From positions 2,542,001 through 2,606,000 of the forward strand of contig NZ_CP027116.1 in the NCBI RefSeq assembly GCF_003431975.1: a DNA stretch of 64,000 nucleotides, written 5' to 3'. Below the pieces are notes generated by a model. The model was not told where the DNA came from. It worked only from the letters and a program-made list of their open reading frames with translations, and did not search any database. Shown here one piece after another: positions 1-9,037 of this stretch. The number at the start of each line of letters is the position of its first letter. The stretch's first letter is position 1. A program made the translations under genes and the position numbers. Source of the DNA: Bacillus pumilus (lineage in GTDB: Bacteria; Bacillota; Bacilli; Bacillales; Bacillaceae).

Positions 1-352
1 TATTGTCTAGTACGTCTTTTACTGCATCACGAATCCGAATCCAAAGTGCACGTTTTGCTGGTTCTTCGTTTTCGATAACTTCGACAGGACTAATCGGTCC
101 TTCTAATACACGAATAATATCACCCGCTGTTATCTCGCTTGGCTCATGGGCAAGCACATAACCGCCATATGCTCCGCGGATACTTTTCACAAGACGGGCA
201 TTACGGAGTGGTGATACAAGCTGCTCTAAATAATGCTCAGACAAATTATTGTTTTGAGCAATTGATTTTAATGATGTAGGGCCTTCGCCATGTTTTTTGG
301 CTAATTCGATCATGATCGTCAGACCATATCTGCCTTTAGTAGAAATTTTCAA
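1..352 (-). CDS. cymR: CymR, Rrf2-family cysteine metabolism repressor (3' end outside window)
   Basis: The reading frame starts with TTG at 352, preceded by an AGAGGTG ribosome site, and runs off the left edge, so about 117 N-terminal residues are present. The start MKISTKGRYGLTIM and the later stretch IRGAYGGYVLAHEPSEITAGD are typical of Rrf2 winged-helix regulators and closely resemble B. subtilis CymR. In that family CymR, in complex with CysK, represses cystine uptake and sulfur-assimilation genes. The TTG start was chosen because it restores the conserved N-terminus at good spacing from the ribosome site. It is divergent from rarA. In B. subtilis iscS and mnmA follow; they would lie outside the window. 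Confidence 0.9.
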   Translation of the reverse strand, partial: MKISTKGRYGLTIMIELAKKHGEGPTSLKSIAQNNNLSEHYLEQLVSPLRNARLVKSIRGAYGGYVLAHEPSEITAGDIIRVLEGPISPVEVIENEEPAKRALWIRIRDAVKDVLDN

Positions 353-432
353 GTTAAACACCTCTGCGTTTTCTATTTCTATGTCATCAATTATTTTTCT
401 GATTTCATATACGCTTATATAGACCAAAAGCA

Positions 433-441
433 ATTATATCA
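433..441 (-). promoter_or_regulatory. cymR extended -10 promoter
   Basis: On the minus strand this reads TGATATAAT, a perfect -10 with an upstream TG extension. No good -35 is seen at 17 bp. It lies about 80 bp upstream of the cymR start and points toward it, so it is the best candidate promoter. Inference from sequence only. Confidence 0.5.
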
Positions 442-559
442 TACTTTCAGCCAACTTTCATTTGCGGGTTCTGAGGGTTATAGGAGGACGCATCCCTTTT
501 CTATTTGAAGAAATTTCGGTACTCTATACAAACAAGACATTGCTTTAGGAGAGATAATC

Positions 560-1825
560 ATGAAACCTTTAGCGTACCGGATGCGCCCAAGTCATATTGA
601 AGACATCATTGGGCAGGAGCATCTCGTTGGAGAAGGTCAAATTATTAGACGAATGGTCGAGGCGAAACATTTATCCTCGATGATTTTATACGGACCACCG
701 GGCATCGGCAAAACATCGATTGCAACCGCGATCGCTGGCAGTACAAGCATTGCGTTTCGTACATTGAATGCGGTCATTCATAACAAAAAAGATATGGAAG
801 CTGTTGCCGCTGAAGCAAAAATGAGCGGTCAGGTGATCCTTATTTTAGACGAAGTTCACAGGCTCGATAAAGGAAAGCAGGATTTCCTTCTTCCTTATTT
901 AGAGAACGGCATGATCATTTTAATTGGCGCAACGACGGCTAACCCCTATCATGCGATCAATCCTGCTATCCGAAGCCGGACACAAATATTTGAGCTAAAG
1001 CCGCTTGAAACAGAGCAAATCAAGGCTGCCTTAACAAGAGCGTTACAGGATGAGCATCGCGGACTTGGCAGTTATGAGGTGACAGTGGACGATGAAGCAA
1101 TGAATCATTTTGCCAATGGATGCGGAGGAGATGTACGCTCTGCTTTAAATGCATTAGAGCTAGCTGTCTTATCGACAAAAGCAGATGAAGCTGGGCATAT
1201 TAAGATCTCTCTTGCCGCAGCAGAAGAATGTTTACAAAAAAAGAGCTTCTCACATGATAAGAATGGTGATGCCCATTATGATGTCCTTTCGGCTTTTCAA
1301 AAATCCATTAGAGGATCTGACGCAGATGCGGCGCTCCATTATCTTGCCAGACTGATTGAAGCAGGAGATCTTGAAAGCATTTCAAGGAGACTACTCGTGA
1401 TGGCTTACGAAGATATTGGCTTAGCAAGTCCTCAGGCAGGTCCACGTGTGCTGAGCGCTGTTCAAACAGCAGAAAGAGTCGGCTTCCCAGAAGCACGAAT
1501 TCCACTGGCTAACGCCGTTATTGAACTGTGTCTTTCTCCTAAATCCAACTCGGCATATCAGGCGATTGATGCGGCGCTCGGTGACATTCGCTCAGGGAAA
1601 ATTGGTGAAATCCCTGTTCATTTAAAGGATGCTCACTACAAGGGAGCAACAGCACTCGGAAGAGGCGTCGATTATTTATACCCGCACGACTATGAAAATG
1701 GCTGGGTGAAGCAGCAATATTTACCTGATCCGCTCAAAAACAAGCAGTACTATAAACCGAAGCAAACAGGCAAATTTGAAGGCGCACTGAAGCAGGTTTA
1801 TGAGAATTTAAAACGCCAAAAATAA
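560..1825 (+). CDS. rarA: RarA/MgsA, replication-associated AAA+ ATPase
   Basis: A 421-residue clamp-loader-like AAA+ protein of the RarA/MgsA/WRNIP1 family. Walker A GPPGIGKTS is near residues 45-53, Walker B LILDEVHR near 93-100, and sensor/arginine-finger sequence NPAIRSRTQIF near 140. The C-terminal half is the tetramerisation region. The family acts at stalled replication forks and interacts with SSB. Length matches the B. subtilis protein (about 422). ATG at 560 follows TTTAGGAGAG. It is a single gene divergent from cymR and convergent with tcdA. Its transcript appears to run through the repeat element at 1857-2003 before reaching a hairpin with a U-rich tail. Confidence 0.95.
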   Translation: MKPLAYRMRPSHIEDIIGQEHLVGEGQIIRRMVEAKHLSSMILYGPPGIGKTSIATAIAGSTSIAFRTLNAVIHNKKDMEAVAAEAKMSGQVILILDEVHRLDKGKQDFLLPYLENGMIILIGATTANPYHAINPAIRSRTQIFELKPLETEQIKAALTRALQDEHRGLGSYEVTVDDEAMNHFANGCGGDVRSALNALELAVLSTKADEAGHIKISLAAAEECLQKKSFSHDKNGDAHYDVLSAFQKSIRGSDADAALHYLARLIEAGDLESISRRLLVMAYEDIGLASPQAGPRVLSAVQTAERVGFPEARIPLANAVIELCLSPKSNSAYQAIDAALGDIRSGKIGEIPVHLKDAHYKGATALGRGVDYLYPHDYENGWVKQQYLPDPLKNKQYYKPKQTGKFEGALKQVYENLKRQK

Positions 1826-1829
1826 AAAA

Positions 1830-1856
1830 AGCCCCCTGCATGTGAGCAGACGGGCT
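1830..1856. terminator. Left copy of duplicated rarA/tcdA terminator hairpin
   Basis: Hairpin with arms AGCCC/GGGCT and inner CTGC/GCAG. An A-run at 1822-1830 on its left gives a U-tract for transcription from the right, so this copy can terminate tcdA. The same hairpin with two substitutions recurs at 2004-2030 on the other side of the repeat element. Confidence 0.8.
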
Positions 1857-2003
1857 ACAGATTGTTGACAAAGGGCTAAAATGATGTTTGTTTTAGCCCT
1901 TCGTCTTCTTTTCAGCGCAACATGAAAACCTTTGAAGTCTAAGGAAGGACGAGCAAAAGAGCGCAGACCTGACAAAGAATGCGATGGTTTGTCTACACGC
2001 TGA
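1857..2003 (+). repeat. Terminator-inserted structured repeat, copy 1 (147 bp)
   Basis: Begins ACAGATTGTTGACAAAGGGC and ends CTACACGCTGA, as in copies 3 and 4. A strong 5' hairpin (AAGGGCTAAAA pairs with TTTTAGCCCTT) is followed by TTCAGCG, which can pair with CGCTGAA at the end, and by a GACAAA/TTTGTC hairpin. This copy lacks the central block of about 38 bp (starting ACCGGAACGG) found in copies 3 and 4. It is flanked by two copies of a 27-bp terminator hairpin (1830-1856 and 2004-2030), as if inserted with duplication of the target. Confidence 0.9.
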
Positions 2004-2030
2004 AGCCCCCTATATGTGAGCAGGCGGGCT
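2004..2030. terminator. Right copy of duplicated rarA/tcdA terminator hairpin
   Basis: 25 of 27 positions match the left copy at 1830-1856. It is followed by ATTTATTTAT, so it can end the rarA transcript. The tcdA stop codon begins at 2033, immediately beside it. Confidence 0.75.
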
Positions 2031-2032
2031 AT

Positions 2033-2797
2033 TTATTTATCCTTCACACGTGTAATCGGAATATCTTTTAAAAGCTTCATAATGACATGACCACCCATGA
2101 TCAGTCCTGCAACAGACGGAACGAATGCATTGGATGATGGCGGCATTTGCGCCTTGCGAATCTTCGCTTCATCATTTCCAACTTCTTTTCTAACATCTTC
2201 GCGAATGACAATCGGACTTTCATCAGAGAAAATGACTTCAATCCCTTTACGAATTCCTTCTTTACGCAGACGCGTTCTCACGACTTTTGCAATTGGGTCC
2301 GTATGTGTTTTTGAAATATCATCAATTTTGAAGCGTGTCGGATCTGTTTTGTTTGCAGCACCCATGCTCGAAATGATGTTCACATTACGTTTTAGGCACT
2401 CTTTCATTAAATGAATTTTATAGTGAATGGTATCTGACGCATCGATGACATAATCAAGCGGATACTCAAAAAATTGCTCATATGTTTCCTCTGTATAAAA
2501 CATCTTGAGCGCAACAACTTCACATTCTGGATTAATATCAGCGATTCTCGCCTGCATTAAGTCAACCTTTGGCTGTCCAACTGTTGAAAGCAATGCCGGC
2601 AGCTGACGGTTCACATTTGTAATATCAATATCATCTTTATCTACAAGAACAATACGGCCAACGCCTGAACGAGCGAGTGCCTCAACTGCAAATGAACCTA
2701 CTCCGCCTACACCAAGCACTGCAACTGTACTGTTTTTTAATATGTTTAAGCCTTCCTTGCCAATGGCAAGCTCGTTTCTTGAAAACTGATGTAACAA
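2033..2797 (-). CDS. tcdA: TcdA (YrvM), tRNA threonylcarbamoyladenosine dehydratase
   Basis: A 254-residue E1-like (ThiF/MoeB superfamily) enzyme. The nucleotide-binding loop VLGVGGVGSFAVEAL lies near residues 27-41 and VDKDDIDITNVNRQL near 53-67. The family performs ATP-dependent dehydration of t6A37 to cyclic t6A in ANN-decoding tRNAs. The start was placed at TTG 2797 (MLHQFSRNELAIG), which gives the family length. The frame is open to a GTG at 2806, but that codon lies inside the ribosome site GGTGGAGTG. It converges with rarA across a shared, element-split terminator. The 6S RNA gene lies upstream. Confidence 0.93.
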   Translation of the reverse strand: MLHQFSRNELAIGKEGLNILKNSTVAVLGVGGVGSFAVEALARSGVGRIVLVDKDDIDITNVNRQLPALLSTVGQPKVDLMQARIADINPECEVVALKMFYTEETYEQFFEYPLDYVIDASDTIHYKIHLMKECLKRNVNIISSMGAANKTDPTRFKIDDISKTHTDPIAKVVRTRLRKEGIRKGIEVIFSDESPIVIREDVRKEVGNDEAKIRKAQMPPSSNAFVPSVAGLIMGGHVIMKLLKDIPITRVKDK

Positions 2798-2886
2798 GTG
2801 CCTCACTCCACCTTTATTTAAAATGAATCGAAAGAATCATATCATATTCAGACTTCTCCGTCATCCTTATGAAAAAGAAAAAAACA

Positions 2887-3081
2887 CAAAAAAGTCCCGA
2901 CAACGCCGCCAGCTTTTCCTTCGTTTTGAACCCCGCACCATGCAGGTGGGTGCTTTCTTCCTGACTTTATAAGTCCTCTAAAGAGGCATTTATGCAGAAA
3001 GGAAAGGCAAGCTCCCGTAGAAAAAAATGTTCGGTCAAAACTAGGTAACCACCGTACGTATCAGGACTTTATTTATTGATT
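2887..3081 (-). ncRNA. bsrA: 6S RNA (6S-1/BsrA type)
   Basis: The minus strand gives an RNA whose ends pair (AAAGTCCTGA at 3070-3061 with GTCGGGACTTTTTT at about 2900-2887), with a large central bulge region. Conserved B. subtilis 6S-1 blocks are present, for example GGAGCTTGCCTTTCC and AAGAAAGCACCCACCTGCA. The position between tcdA and aspS is that of bsrA. 6S RNA binds the sigma-A holoenzyme and down-regulates transcription in stationary phase. The promoter predicts a start at 3081, 11 nt before the mature-like 5' end at 3070, which matches the 11-nt 5' trimming known for B. subtilis 6S-1. Confidence 0.92.
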
Positions 3082-3087
3082 GATGAA

Positions 3088-3116
3088 AGCATATCATAGG
3101 CATGTTTCTTTTTCAA
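3088..3116 (-). promoter_or_regulatory. 6S RNA sigma-A promoter
   Basis: Minus strand: -35 TTGAAA (3116-3111), 17-bp spacer, -10 TATGCT (3093-3088). This places the transcription start near 3081. Confidence 0.75.
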
Positions 3117-3147
3117 GCGTTTACATGGGTATAAACATGCGCCTATT

Positions 3148-4932
3148 TTACTGTTTTACTTTTGTTTTAATAGCCAAACTCAGTTCATCTAGCTGCGCTT
3201 CGCTTACAGTGCCAGGAGCATCTGTGAGAACACAGCTTGCACTTGCCGTTTTCGGGAACGCAATGGTATCTCTTAGGTTAGCTCGGCCGGCAAGCAGCAT
3301 CACTAAGCGGTCAAGGCCAAGCGCAATTCCGCCGTGCGGAGGCACACCATGCTCAAATGCATCTAGAAGGAAGCCGAACTGATCATACGCTTCTTCTTTA
3401 GAAAAGCCAAGTAAACTAAACATTTTCTCTTGAATGTCCTTTTCGAAAATACGAATAGAACCTCCGCCAAGCTCATAGCCGTTCAGCACAAGATCATACG
3501 CTTGAGCTTTCATATCTTCTGGGCTTGTCTCAATCAATTCAAGATCATCCCGAACTGGCATTGTGAAAGGATGGTGGGCAGCATAGAAGCGTCCTTCTTC
3601 TTCATCTTTTTCAAGCAGCGGCCAATCGACAACCCATAAGAAGTTGAATACAGACTCATCGATGAGTTCAAGCTCTTTTCCGAGTTTTAGACGAAGGGCA
3701 CCAAGCGCATCATGGACAACTGACGTCTTATCTGCAACGAAGAGTAACAGGTCACCTTCTTCGACTTGCAGCTGCTCTTTTAATTCTGCCTGCTTTGCTT
3801 CGTCAAAGAATTTAGCAATCGGTCCTTTTAATTCTGTCCCTTCTGCTTTTAGCCAAGCTAGACCCTTTGCACCGTAGTTCGCTGCAAATGCACCAAGAGC
3901 ATCAATATCTTTTCTTGAATAGTTCGCTGCAGCTCCTTTTACATTGATGGCTTTCACCGCTCCACCATTTTTCACAGCTCCGCTAAAGACTTTGAAATCT
4001 GAATCTTTTACTGTGTCTGAAATGTTGACGAGCTTCATCTCAAAACGTGTATCTGGTTTATCAGATCCATAAGAATTCATCGCTTCATCATATGTCATAC
4101 GAGGTAATGGCAATGTCAGATCTACACCTTTAACATCTTTCATCACTTTTGCCATCATCTCTTCAGCAAGCGTCATTATGTCCTCTTGACTCATAAAGGA
4201 CATTTCAATATCGACTTGTGTGAATTCCGGCTGACGGTCAGCACGCAAGTCTTCATCTCTAAAACAGCGAGCGATTTGATAATAACGATCCATCCCTGAG
4301 ACCATCAGTAATTGTTTAAATAACTGCGGAGACTGAGGTAAGGCATAGAATTCTCCTTCGTGTACACGGCTTGGAACAAGATAATCACGTGCACCCTCTG
4401 GCGTACTTTTTGTTAATATCGGTGTTTCAATGTCTAGAAAGCCGTTGTCATCTAAGAAATGGCGGAATGCTTTTGTGACTTCGTGTCGCATTTTCATCGT
4501 TTCAAACATCGCAGGACGGCGAAGATCTAGATAGCGGTATTTTAAGCGCACATCTTCCGATACCTCGTCCGCTTGATCTGAAATGACAAAAGGCGGAGTC
4601 TTTGCTTCATTTAAAACGCTGACCGTTTCGACTTGAATTTCAATTTTCCCAGTTTTTAAATTTGGGTTAATCGTTGCGTCTTCTCTTGCGACAACCGTTC
4701 CTTTAATATCCAGGACATATTCATTACGAATCGATTCTGCTGTCTCAAGCGCCTCTTTTGAGAGGTCTGGATTGAAGACAACTTGTACAATACCTGTACG
4801 GTCGCGAAGATCAATAAAGATTAATCCGCCGAGGTCACGTCTTTTTTGAACCCATCCTTTTAATACAACTGTTTGACCGATTTGCTCTTCTGTTACTTCT
4901 CCACAATAAAAAGTTCTACCAAACACAAACAT
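3148..4932 (-). CDS. aspS: AspS, aspartyl-tRNA synthetase
   Basis: A 594-residue class IIb synthetase of the bacterial type. It has an N-terminal OB fold for the anticodon ([20 protein letters not shown], near 26-45) and a catalytic core with motif 2 [18 protein letters not shown]. The GAD insertion domain follows, and C-terminal motif 3 is [15 protein letters not shown]. It charges tRNA-Asp. It lies 12 bp downstream of hisS and is most likely cotranscribed from the T-box-controlled hisS promoter. ATG 4932 follows GGAGTGGA; a GTG two codons later is an alternative start. Confidence 0.96.
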   Translation of the reverse strand: MFVFGRTFYCGEVTEEQIGQTVVLKGWVQKRRDLGGLIFIDLRDRTGIVQVVFNPDLSKEALETAESIRNEYVLDIKGTVVAREDATINPNLKTGKIEIQVETVSVLNEAKTPPFVISDQADEVSEDVRLKYRYLDLRRPAMFETMKMRHEVTKAFRHFLDDNGFLDIETPILTKSTPEGARDYLVPSRVHEGEFYALPQSPQLFKQLLMVSGMDRYYQIARCFRDEDLRADRQPEFTQVDIEMSFMSQEDIMTLAEEMMAKVMKDVKGVDLTLPLPRMTYDEAMNSYGSDKPDTRFEMKLVNISDTVKDSDFKVFSGAVKNGGAVKAINVKGAAANYSRKDIDALGAFAANYGAKGLAWLKAEGTELKGPIAKFFDEAKQAELKEQLQVEEGDLLLFVADKTSVVHDALGALRLKLGKELELIDESVFNFLWVVDWPLLEKDEEEGRFYAAHHPFTMPVRDDLELIETSPEDMKAQAYDLVLNGYELGGGSIRIFEKDIQEKMFSLLGFSKEEAYDQFGFLLDAFEHGVPPHGGIALGLDRLVMLLAGRANLRDTIAFPKTASASCVLTDAPGTVSEAQLDELSLAIKTKVKQ

Positions 4933-4944
4933 TCCACTCCTTCT

Positions 4945-6219
4945 TTACGCCTTCTTGTGGGCCTTCATCATTTGAATCAGCTCATCAAGCTTCACTTCAA
5001 TTTGTTCACCCGTTGTCGTATCTTTTACATTCACAATTTGCTGCGCCAGCTCATCTTCACCAAGGACTGCAATAAACTTGGCTTTTAATCGATCAGCTGC
5101 TTTAAATTGTCCTTTTAATTTTTTCCCTGTATAGTCCATTTCACTTGAAATGCCTTCTTTTCTCAGACGATTTAATAATGAAACAGCATAATCCTTCGCT
5201 TGATCACCGAGTGCAGCAATGTATAGATCAATGCCATCTTGCAAAGGAAGATCAATTCCTTCAGCATCAATTGCTGATAGGAAACGCTCAATACTCATAG
5301 CAAAACCGATTCCTGGTGATTCAGGACCGCCAATTCCTTCAACAAGTCCATCATAACGACCGCCGCCGGCTAACGTGGTAATTGCACCAAAGCCTTCTGC
5401 ATTACTCATGATCTCAAATGCCGTGTGATTGTAGTAATCAAGGCCGCGCACTAAGTTTGGATCGACGACATATTCAATGCCTATATCTGTTAAGTATTGT
5501 TTGACCTTTTCAAAATAAGTCCGTGATTCATCATTTAAGTAATCTTGAATGGATGGAGCTGTTGCCATCAATTCGTGGTCACGATCCTTTTTACAATCAA
5601 GAATTCGTAGCGGATTTTGATGTAAACGTGTTTGACAATCATGACAGAATTCATCAATTCTTGGCTCAAAGTGCTCAACAAGTGCTTTGCGGTAATCTGC
5701 ACGGCTCTCTTTGTCACCGAGGCTGTTAATGACGAGCTTTAAGTTAGAAAGACCGGCTTTCTCATAGACACTCATCGCAAGTGAAATGACCTCTGCATCA
5801 ATGGCAGGATCCTTTGAACCGATCGCTTCAATCCCAAATTGATAAAATTGGCGATACCTTCCCGTTTGCGGGCGTTCATAGCGGAACATTGGTCCAATGT
5901 AATACAGTTTTGTTGGCTGGGCCGGCTGAGCAAATAATTTATTTTCAACATAAGAACGTACAGTTGAAGCCGTTCCCTCTGGACGAAGTGTGATGCTGCG
6001 TCCTTTTTTATCCTCAAATGTATACATCTCTTTTTGAACGATATCGGTTGATTCGCCTACTCCCCGTGCAAACAACTCCGTATGCTCAAAAATCGGTGTG
6101 CGGATTTCTTTGTATTGAAAGGCTCCACATGTATCTCTCGCAATTTGTTCAACATACTGCCAGAGTTCTGACTCTCCAGGTAAAATATCCTGTGTGCCTC
6201 TTGGAATATTAAAACTCAT
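4945..6219 (-). CDS. hisS: HisS, histidyl-tRNA synthetase
   Basis: A 424-residue class IIa synthetase. Motif 1 region is [17 protein letters not shown], motif 2 [19 protein letters not shown], and the histidine-specific signature is [13 protein letters not shown]. Motif 3 is [12 protein letters not shown], and the C-terminal anticodon-binding domain starts near residue 325. The start at 6219 ([12 protein letters not shown]) follows GGAGGACGAAAA; the open frame extends upstream but without a better site. Expression is controlled by the T-box leader at 6262-6558, and aspS follows 12 bp downstream. Confidence 0.96.
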   Translation of the reverse strand: MSFNIPRGTQDILPGESELWQYVEQIARDTCGAFQYKEIRTPIFEHTELFARGVGESTDIVQKEMYTFEDKKGRSITLRPEGTASTVRSYVENKLFAQPAQPTKLYYIGPMFRYERPQTGRYRQFYQFGIEAIGSKDPAIDAEVISLAMSVYEKAGLSNLKLVINSLGDKESRADYRKALVEHFEPRIDEFCHDCQTRLHQNPLRILDCKKDRDHELMATAPSIQDYLNDESRTYFEKVKQYLTDIGIEYVVDPNLVRGLDYYNHTAFEIMSNAEGFGAITTLAGGGRYDGLVEGIGGPESPGIGFAMSIERFLSAIDAEGIDLPLQDGIDLYIAALGDQAKDYAVSLLNRLRKEGISSEMDYTGKKLKGQFKAADRLKAKFIAVLGEDELAQQIVNVKDTTTGEQIEVKLDELIQMMKAHKKA

Positions 6220-6261
6220 TTTTCGTCCTCCTACGACCATCATTCATTTTTTATGTGGACA

Positions 6262-6558
6262 TATAAAAAACCCCCGCCTCTACTATGTGTATAGTAGGGA
6301 CGAGAGTTATACCCGTGGTGCCACCCTAGTTGGAACATGATCCAGCCATGTTCCCGCTCAAATCCTTAACGCAGATTCACGTTCTCCGCCTATTGACTCA
6401 TTTTTAGAGTGTTCAGCAGGAAACCTACAGAGTGTTCTTTCGTGATAAATGCCATGCGGATTCGCTTTCAGCCAAAGGCGATTCCTCTCTGCTCACGCAA
6501 TTTACCCTACTATTCTCTATCATCAGTTCCACATTTTAAATTTTCAAGTGTGTTGATT
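6262..6558 (-). promoter_or_regulatory. T-box leader of hisS-aspS
   Basis: Minus strand carries the T-box core AGGGTGGCACCACGGGTATA (complement of 6327-6308). A terminator follows, with arms CTACTAT/ATAGTAG and GGGGGTTTTTT ending near 6263. An upstream stem I region occupies about 6400-6530. A CAC triplet in the context AAAGAACACTCTG (near 6440) is a plausible histidine specifier, although a second GAACACTC occurs near 6410. Uncharged tRNA-His would favour the antiterminator. Confidence 0.92.
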
Positions 6559-6564
6559 TATATT

Positions 6565-6594
6565 ATAATAAGGTCGGTGCTGCCACTCTGTCAA
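6565..6594 (-). promoter_or_regulatory. hisS operon sigma-A promoter
   Basis: Minus strand: -35 TTGACA (6594-6589), 18-bp spacer, -10 TATTAT (6570-6565). The TGA stop codon of the upstream 56-residue gene (6593-6591) lies inside the -35 hexamer. Confidence 0.75.
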
Positions 6595-6761
6595 CCCTTG
6601 CCGTGCCTCTTTTTCTTTTCCAGCTCTTCTTTTGACGTACATCCGTATTCAGATGCGGTTTCTTCAAGGAAGCCTGGCTGATCCATTTCGTCGTGCTGCC
6701 AGCGATCGATATCACGATGTCCATTATATTGCACTCGTCCTAATTTTCTGCTTAATCTCAT
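6591..6761 (-). CDS. yrzK: YrzK-like small conserved protein
   Basis: A 56-residue ORF: start MRLSRKLGRVQYNGHRDIDR, charged C-terminus ending EELEKKKRHGKG. ATG at 6761 is preceded by AAAAGGATG at good spacing. Its place between yrvJ and hisS is that of B. subtilis yrzK, a small protein of unknown function; the name is given by position and size. No signal peptide or membrane segment is seen. Its stop codon overlaps the -35 box of the hisS promoter, which leaves no spare sequence between the two genes. Confidence 0.75.
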   Translation of the reverse strand: MRLSRKLGRVQYNGHRDIDRWQHDEMDQPGFLEETASEYGCTSKEELEKKKRHGKG

Positions 6762-6898
6762 GTTTGTACATCCTTTTATCCCTTTTTTATTTAGTATAAA
6801 CAGATTGATTCATTTTTATTAGGGAAACTGCAAGGAATTTGCCACTTACATAACGAATTTACATTCATCGGTTTTACAAGGGAGGGGAAAACACCGTT

Positions 6899-8479
6899 TT
6901 GAATCTAAAAAAACACAATCAAATGATGATGCTGCTCACTTGTTTTGTTCTCATCGCCAGCACTTGGCCTATGACACATGCTACAGCACAAACAGATCAA
7001 GCTGTGGTCGCTACAGATGAAATCAACGTGAGAACAGGTCCTGGATTAAGCTACGGGGTCGCAGCTGTTGTAAAGCGCGGAGAAAGCTATCCTATTCTTA
7101 CTGAGCAAGGGGAATGGGTTCAGATCGGGCTATCAAACGGTCAAAAAGGCTGGGTCGTCTCATGGCTGATTACCACATCATCTGGCACCCAACAGTCAGC
7201 TAAGCCAAAGACGCAAAAGCAAAGCTCGGCAGGCAGCAGTTCCATTACATCGACAGCCTCCGATCTTCGCATACGGACAGGCCCTGGAACTTCCTATCAA
7301 GTCATCGGTACGTTCCCGCAAGGCGCTAACGCTAAAAAGCTACAGACAAGCGGCGAATGGACAAAAATTTCGTATAAACAAACAGAAGGCTGGGTTCACT
7401 CTGATTATGTCTCAGGCGGACAAAAAGCCCCTCAATCAAGCTCAGTCGGTTCCTCAAGCTCTAAGCAGACAGGCACAGTTGGCGTATCGAGCCTAAATGT
7501 AAGGCAATCGGCGGCACCGAATGCACAAGTCGTCGCTTCACTTGCCCGCAACACACCGATCACCATTTTGCGAGAGCAGAACGGCTGGTATGAAATTGAG
7601 TCAAAGGGCGTAAAAGGCTGGGTGGCAAGTTATTACATCGTCACAAGCAAAGGAGCCAGTTCAGCGGATGAAAAGAGTTCATCTTCTTCGTCATCTCATG
7701 GGAAAGCGTATATCGTCTATGATGGAACGAATATTAGAAAAAGCGCGTCTACCTCTGCTGGAATTGCAGAAAGAGCAACAAAAGGCGCTGCCTATCAAAT
7801 TGTTCGTTCGCAAGGTGACTGGTACGAGGTGACACTATCAAACGGCGGGACTGGCTATGTGGCGAGCTGGGTCGTTCAAACAAAGAAAAATAGCAGCGAG
7901 GCACCAAGACCTCAGCAGGATTCATCGTCTGGCACTGGATCTTTAAAAGGCAAAACGATTGTTCTTGATCCTGGTCATGGCGGAAAAGACAGCGGCACAA
8001 TCGGCGCAGATGGTGCATTTGAAAAGAACATGACCATCAAAACCGCCAATTTACTGGCAGGCAAATTAAGAGCTTCTGGTGCAAATGTTTATTTAACGAG
8101 AAGTGATGATACTTTTATCAGCCTTCAATCGAGGGTCGCAACATCTCATTACCGAAATGCTGATGCATTTATTAGTCTTCATTATGATAGTTTTATGGAC
8201 CCAAGTGTCAGAGGAAGTACGGCATATTATTATCAAGCAGCAAAAGACCAACAATTAGCGACAAGCGTTCATACGGAAGTCGCCAAACGCTCTCAAATCC
8301 CTGATAAGGGTGTGAAATTCGGAGATTATTTTGTTTTAAGAGAGAACAAACGCCCTTCCCTTTTATATGAACTCGGCTATTTGAGCAATCCTCAGGAGGA
8401 AGCGATCATTTATAGCGCCTCTTACCAAGAACGAGTCACAGAAGGCATGACCGAAGGGTTAAAACAATATTTCCGCTAG
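6899..8479 (+). CDS. yrvJ: YrvJ, secreted N-acetylmuramoyl-L-alanine amidase with four SH3b repeats
   Basis: A 526-residue exported cell-wall hydrolase. A signal peptide (LTCFVLIASTWPMTHATAQ) occupies about residues 1-31. Four bacterial SH3 domains follow at about 33-92, 114-172, 191-248 and 268-326, each with an N(V/I)R or (I/L)R(T/Q/K) strand and a GWV/GYV end, separated by Ser-rich linkers. The C-terminal Amidase_3 domain (about 349-526) has the zinc motifs DPGHGGKDSG, an E near FEKN and SLHYD. It cleaves the amide bond between MurNAc and the stem peptide; SH3b domains bind the wall. The TTG start at 6899 follows GGGAGGGG. Confidence 0.93.
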   Translation: MNLKKHNQMMMLLTCFVLIASTWPMTHATAQTDQAVVATDEINVRTGPGLSYGVAAVVKRGESYPILTEQGEWVQIGLSNGQKGWVVSWLITTSSGTQQSAKPKTQKQSSAGSSSITSTASDLRIRTGPGTSYQVIGTFPQGANAKKLQTSGEWTKISYKQTEGWVHSDYVSGGQKAPQSSSVGSSSSKQTGTVGVSSLNVRQSAAPNAQVVASLARNTPITILREQNGWYEIESKGVKGWVASYYIVTSKGASSADEKSSSSSSSHGKAYIVYDGTNIRKSASTSAGIAERATKGAAYQIVRSQGDWYEVTLSNGGTGYVASWVVQTKKNSSEAPRPQQDSSSGTGSLKGKTIVLDPGHGGKDSGTIGADGAFEKNMTIKTANLLAGKLRASGANVYLTRSDDTFISLQSRVATSHYRNADAFISLHYDSFMDPSVRGSTAYYYQAAKDQQLATSVHTEVAKRSQIPDKGVKFGDYFVLRENKRPSLLYELGYLSNPQEEAIIYSASYQERVTEGMTEGLKQYFR

Positions 8480-8483
8480 AAGA

Positions 8484-8507
8484 AAGAGGCCTCTGTGCCT
8501 CTTTTTT
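8484..8507 (+). terminator. yrvJ terminator
   Basis: AAGAGGC/GCCTCTT hairpin followed by a T-run (8501-8507), 5 bp after the yrvJ stop codon. Confidence 0.85.
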
Positions 8508-8521
8508 GTTTGATCGCAAAA

Positions 8522-8566
8522 GAAAAAGACTCTAAATAAACTCCTGCATGAGTTTATCTACAGTCT
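8522..8566 (-). terminator. dtd terminator
   Basis: On the minus strand the arms are AGACT/AGTCT and ATAAACTC/GAGTTTAT, followed by TTTTTCTTTT. It lies directly after dtd, at the end of the relA-dtd unit. Confidence 0.8.
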
Positions 8567-8575
8567 AAAGCGAAT

Positions 8576-9019
8576 CTATTCTTTGCTATCCATCCAGATG
8601 GTGACAGGTCCTGAATTGGTCAATGACACGTCCATCATCGCACCAAAGCGTCCAGTTTCTACATGAATGCCTTTTTCTCTAAGGGCTTTATTGAAGCATT
8701 CGTAAAGGGAGTTGGCGGCATCTGGTTTGGCGGCCTTCATAAAATTCGGCCGTCTGCCCTTTCTCGTATCACCATACAGGGTAAACTGAGATACAGACAG
8801 GACACTTCCTTGTACATCCAATAACGAATGATTCATTTTCCCGTTTTCATCTTCAAAAATACGTAAATGTGCAAGTTTATCAGCTAAATAATGCGCATCT
8901 TCTTCTGTATCTTCGTGTGTGACACCAACGAGCACCATGTATCCTTCATTGATGGCACCTGTGATCTCTTCCTCTACCTTCACAGATGCGTTTGTCACAC
9001 GCTGCACAACAAGCCTCAT
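8576..9019 (-). CDS. dtd: Dtd, D-aminoacyl-tRNA deacylase
   Basis: A 147-residue DTD-fold enzyme that removes D-amino acids (and Gly from tRNA-Ala) from charged tRNA. The two catalytic cross-subunit motifs are present: [17 protein letters not shown] (near 76-92) and [10 protein letters not shown] (near 133-142). The length is normal for the family. It lies 18 bp downstream of relA and is probably cotranscribed, as in B. subtilis (yrvI). Confidence 0.95.
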   Translation of the reverse strand: MRLVVQRVTNASVKVEEEITGAINEGYMVLVGVTHEDTEEDAHYLADKLAHLRIFEDENGKMNHSLLDVQGSVLSVSQFTLYGDTRKGRRPNFMKAAKPDAANSLYECFNKALREKGIHVETGRFGAMMDVSLTNSGPVTIWMDSKE

Positions 9020-9037
9020 AGACGATATACTTCCTTT

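Noticed and set aside
3080..3382. A 100-codon plus-strand frame over the 6S promoter and the aspS 3' end
   Set aside because: It is antisense to a well-supported aspS and to the 6S promoter and has no ribosome site.
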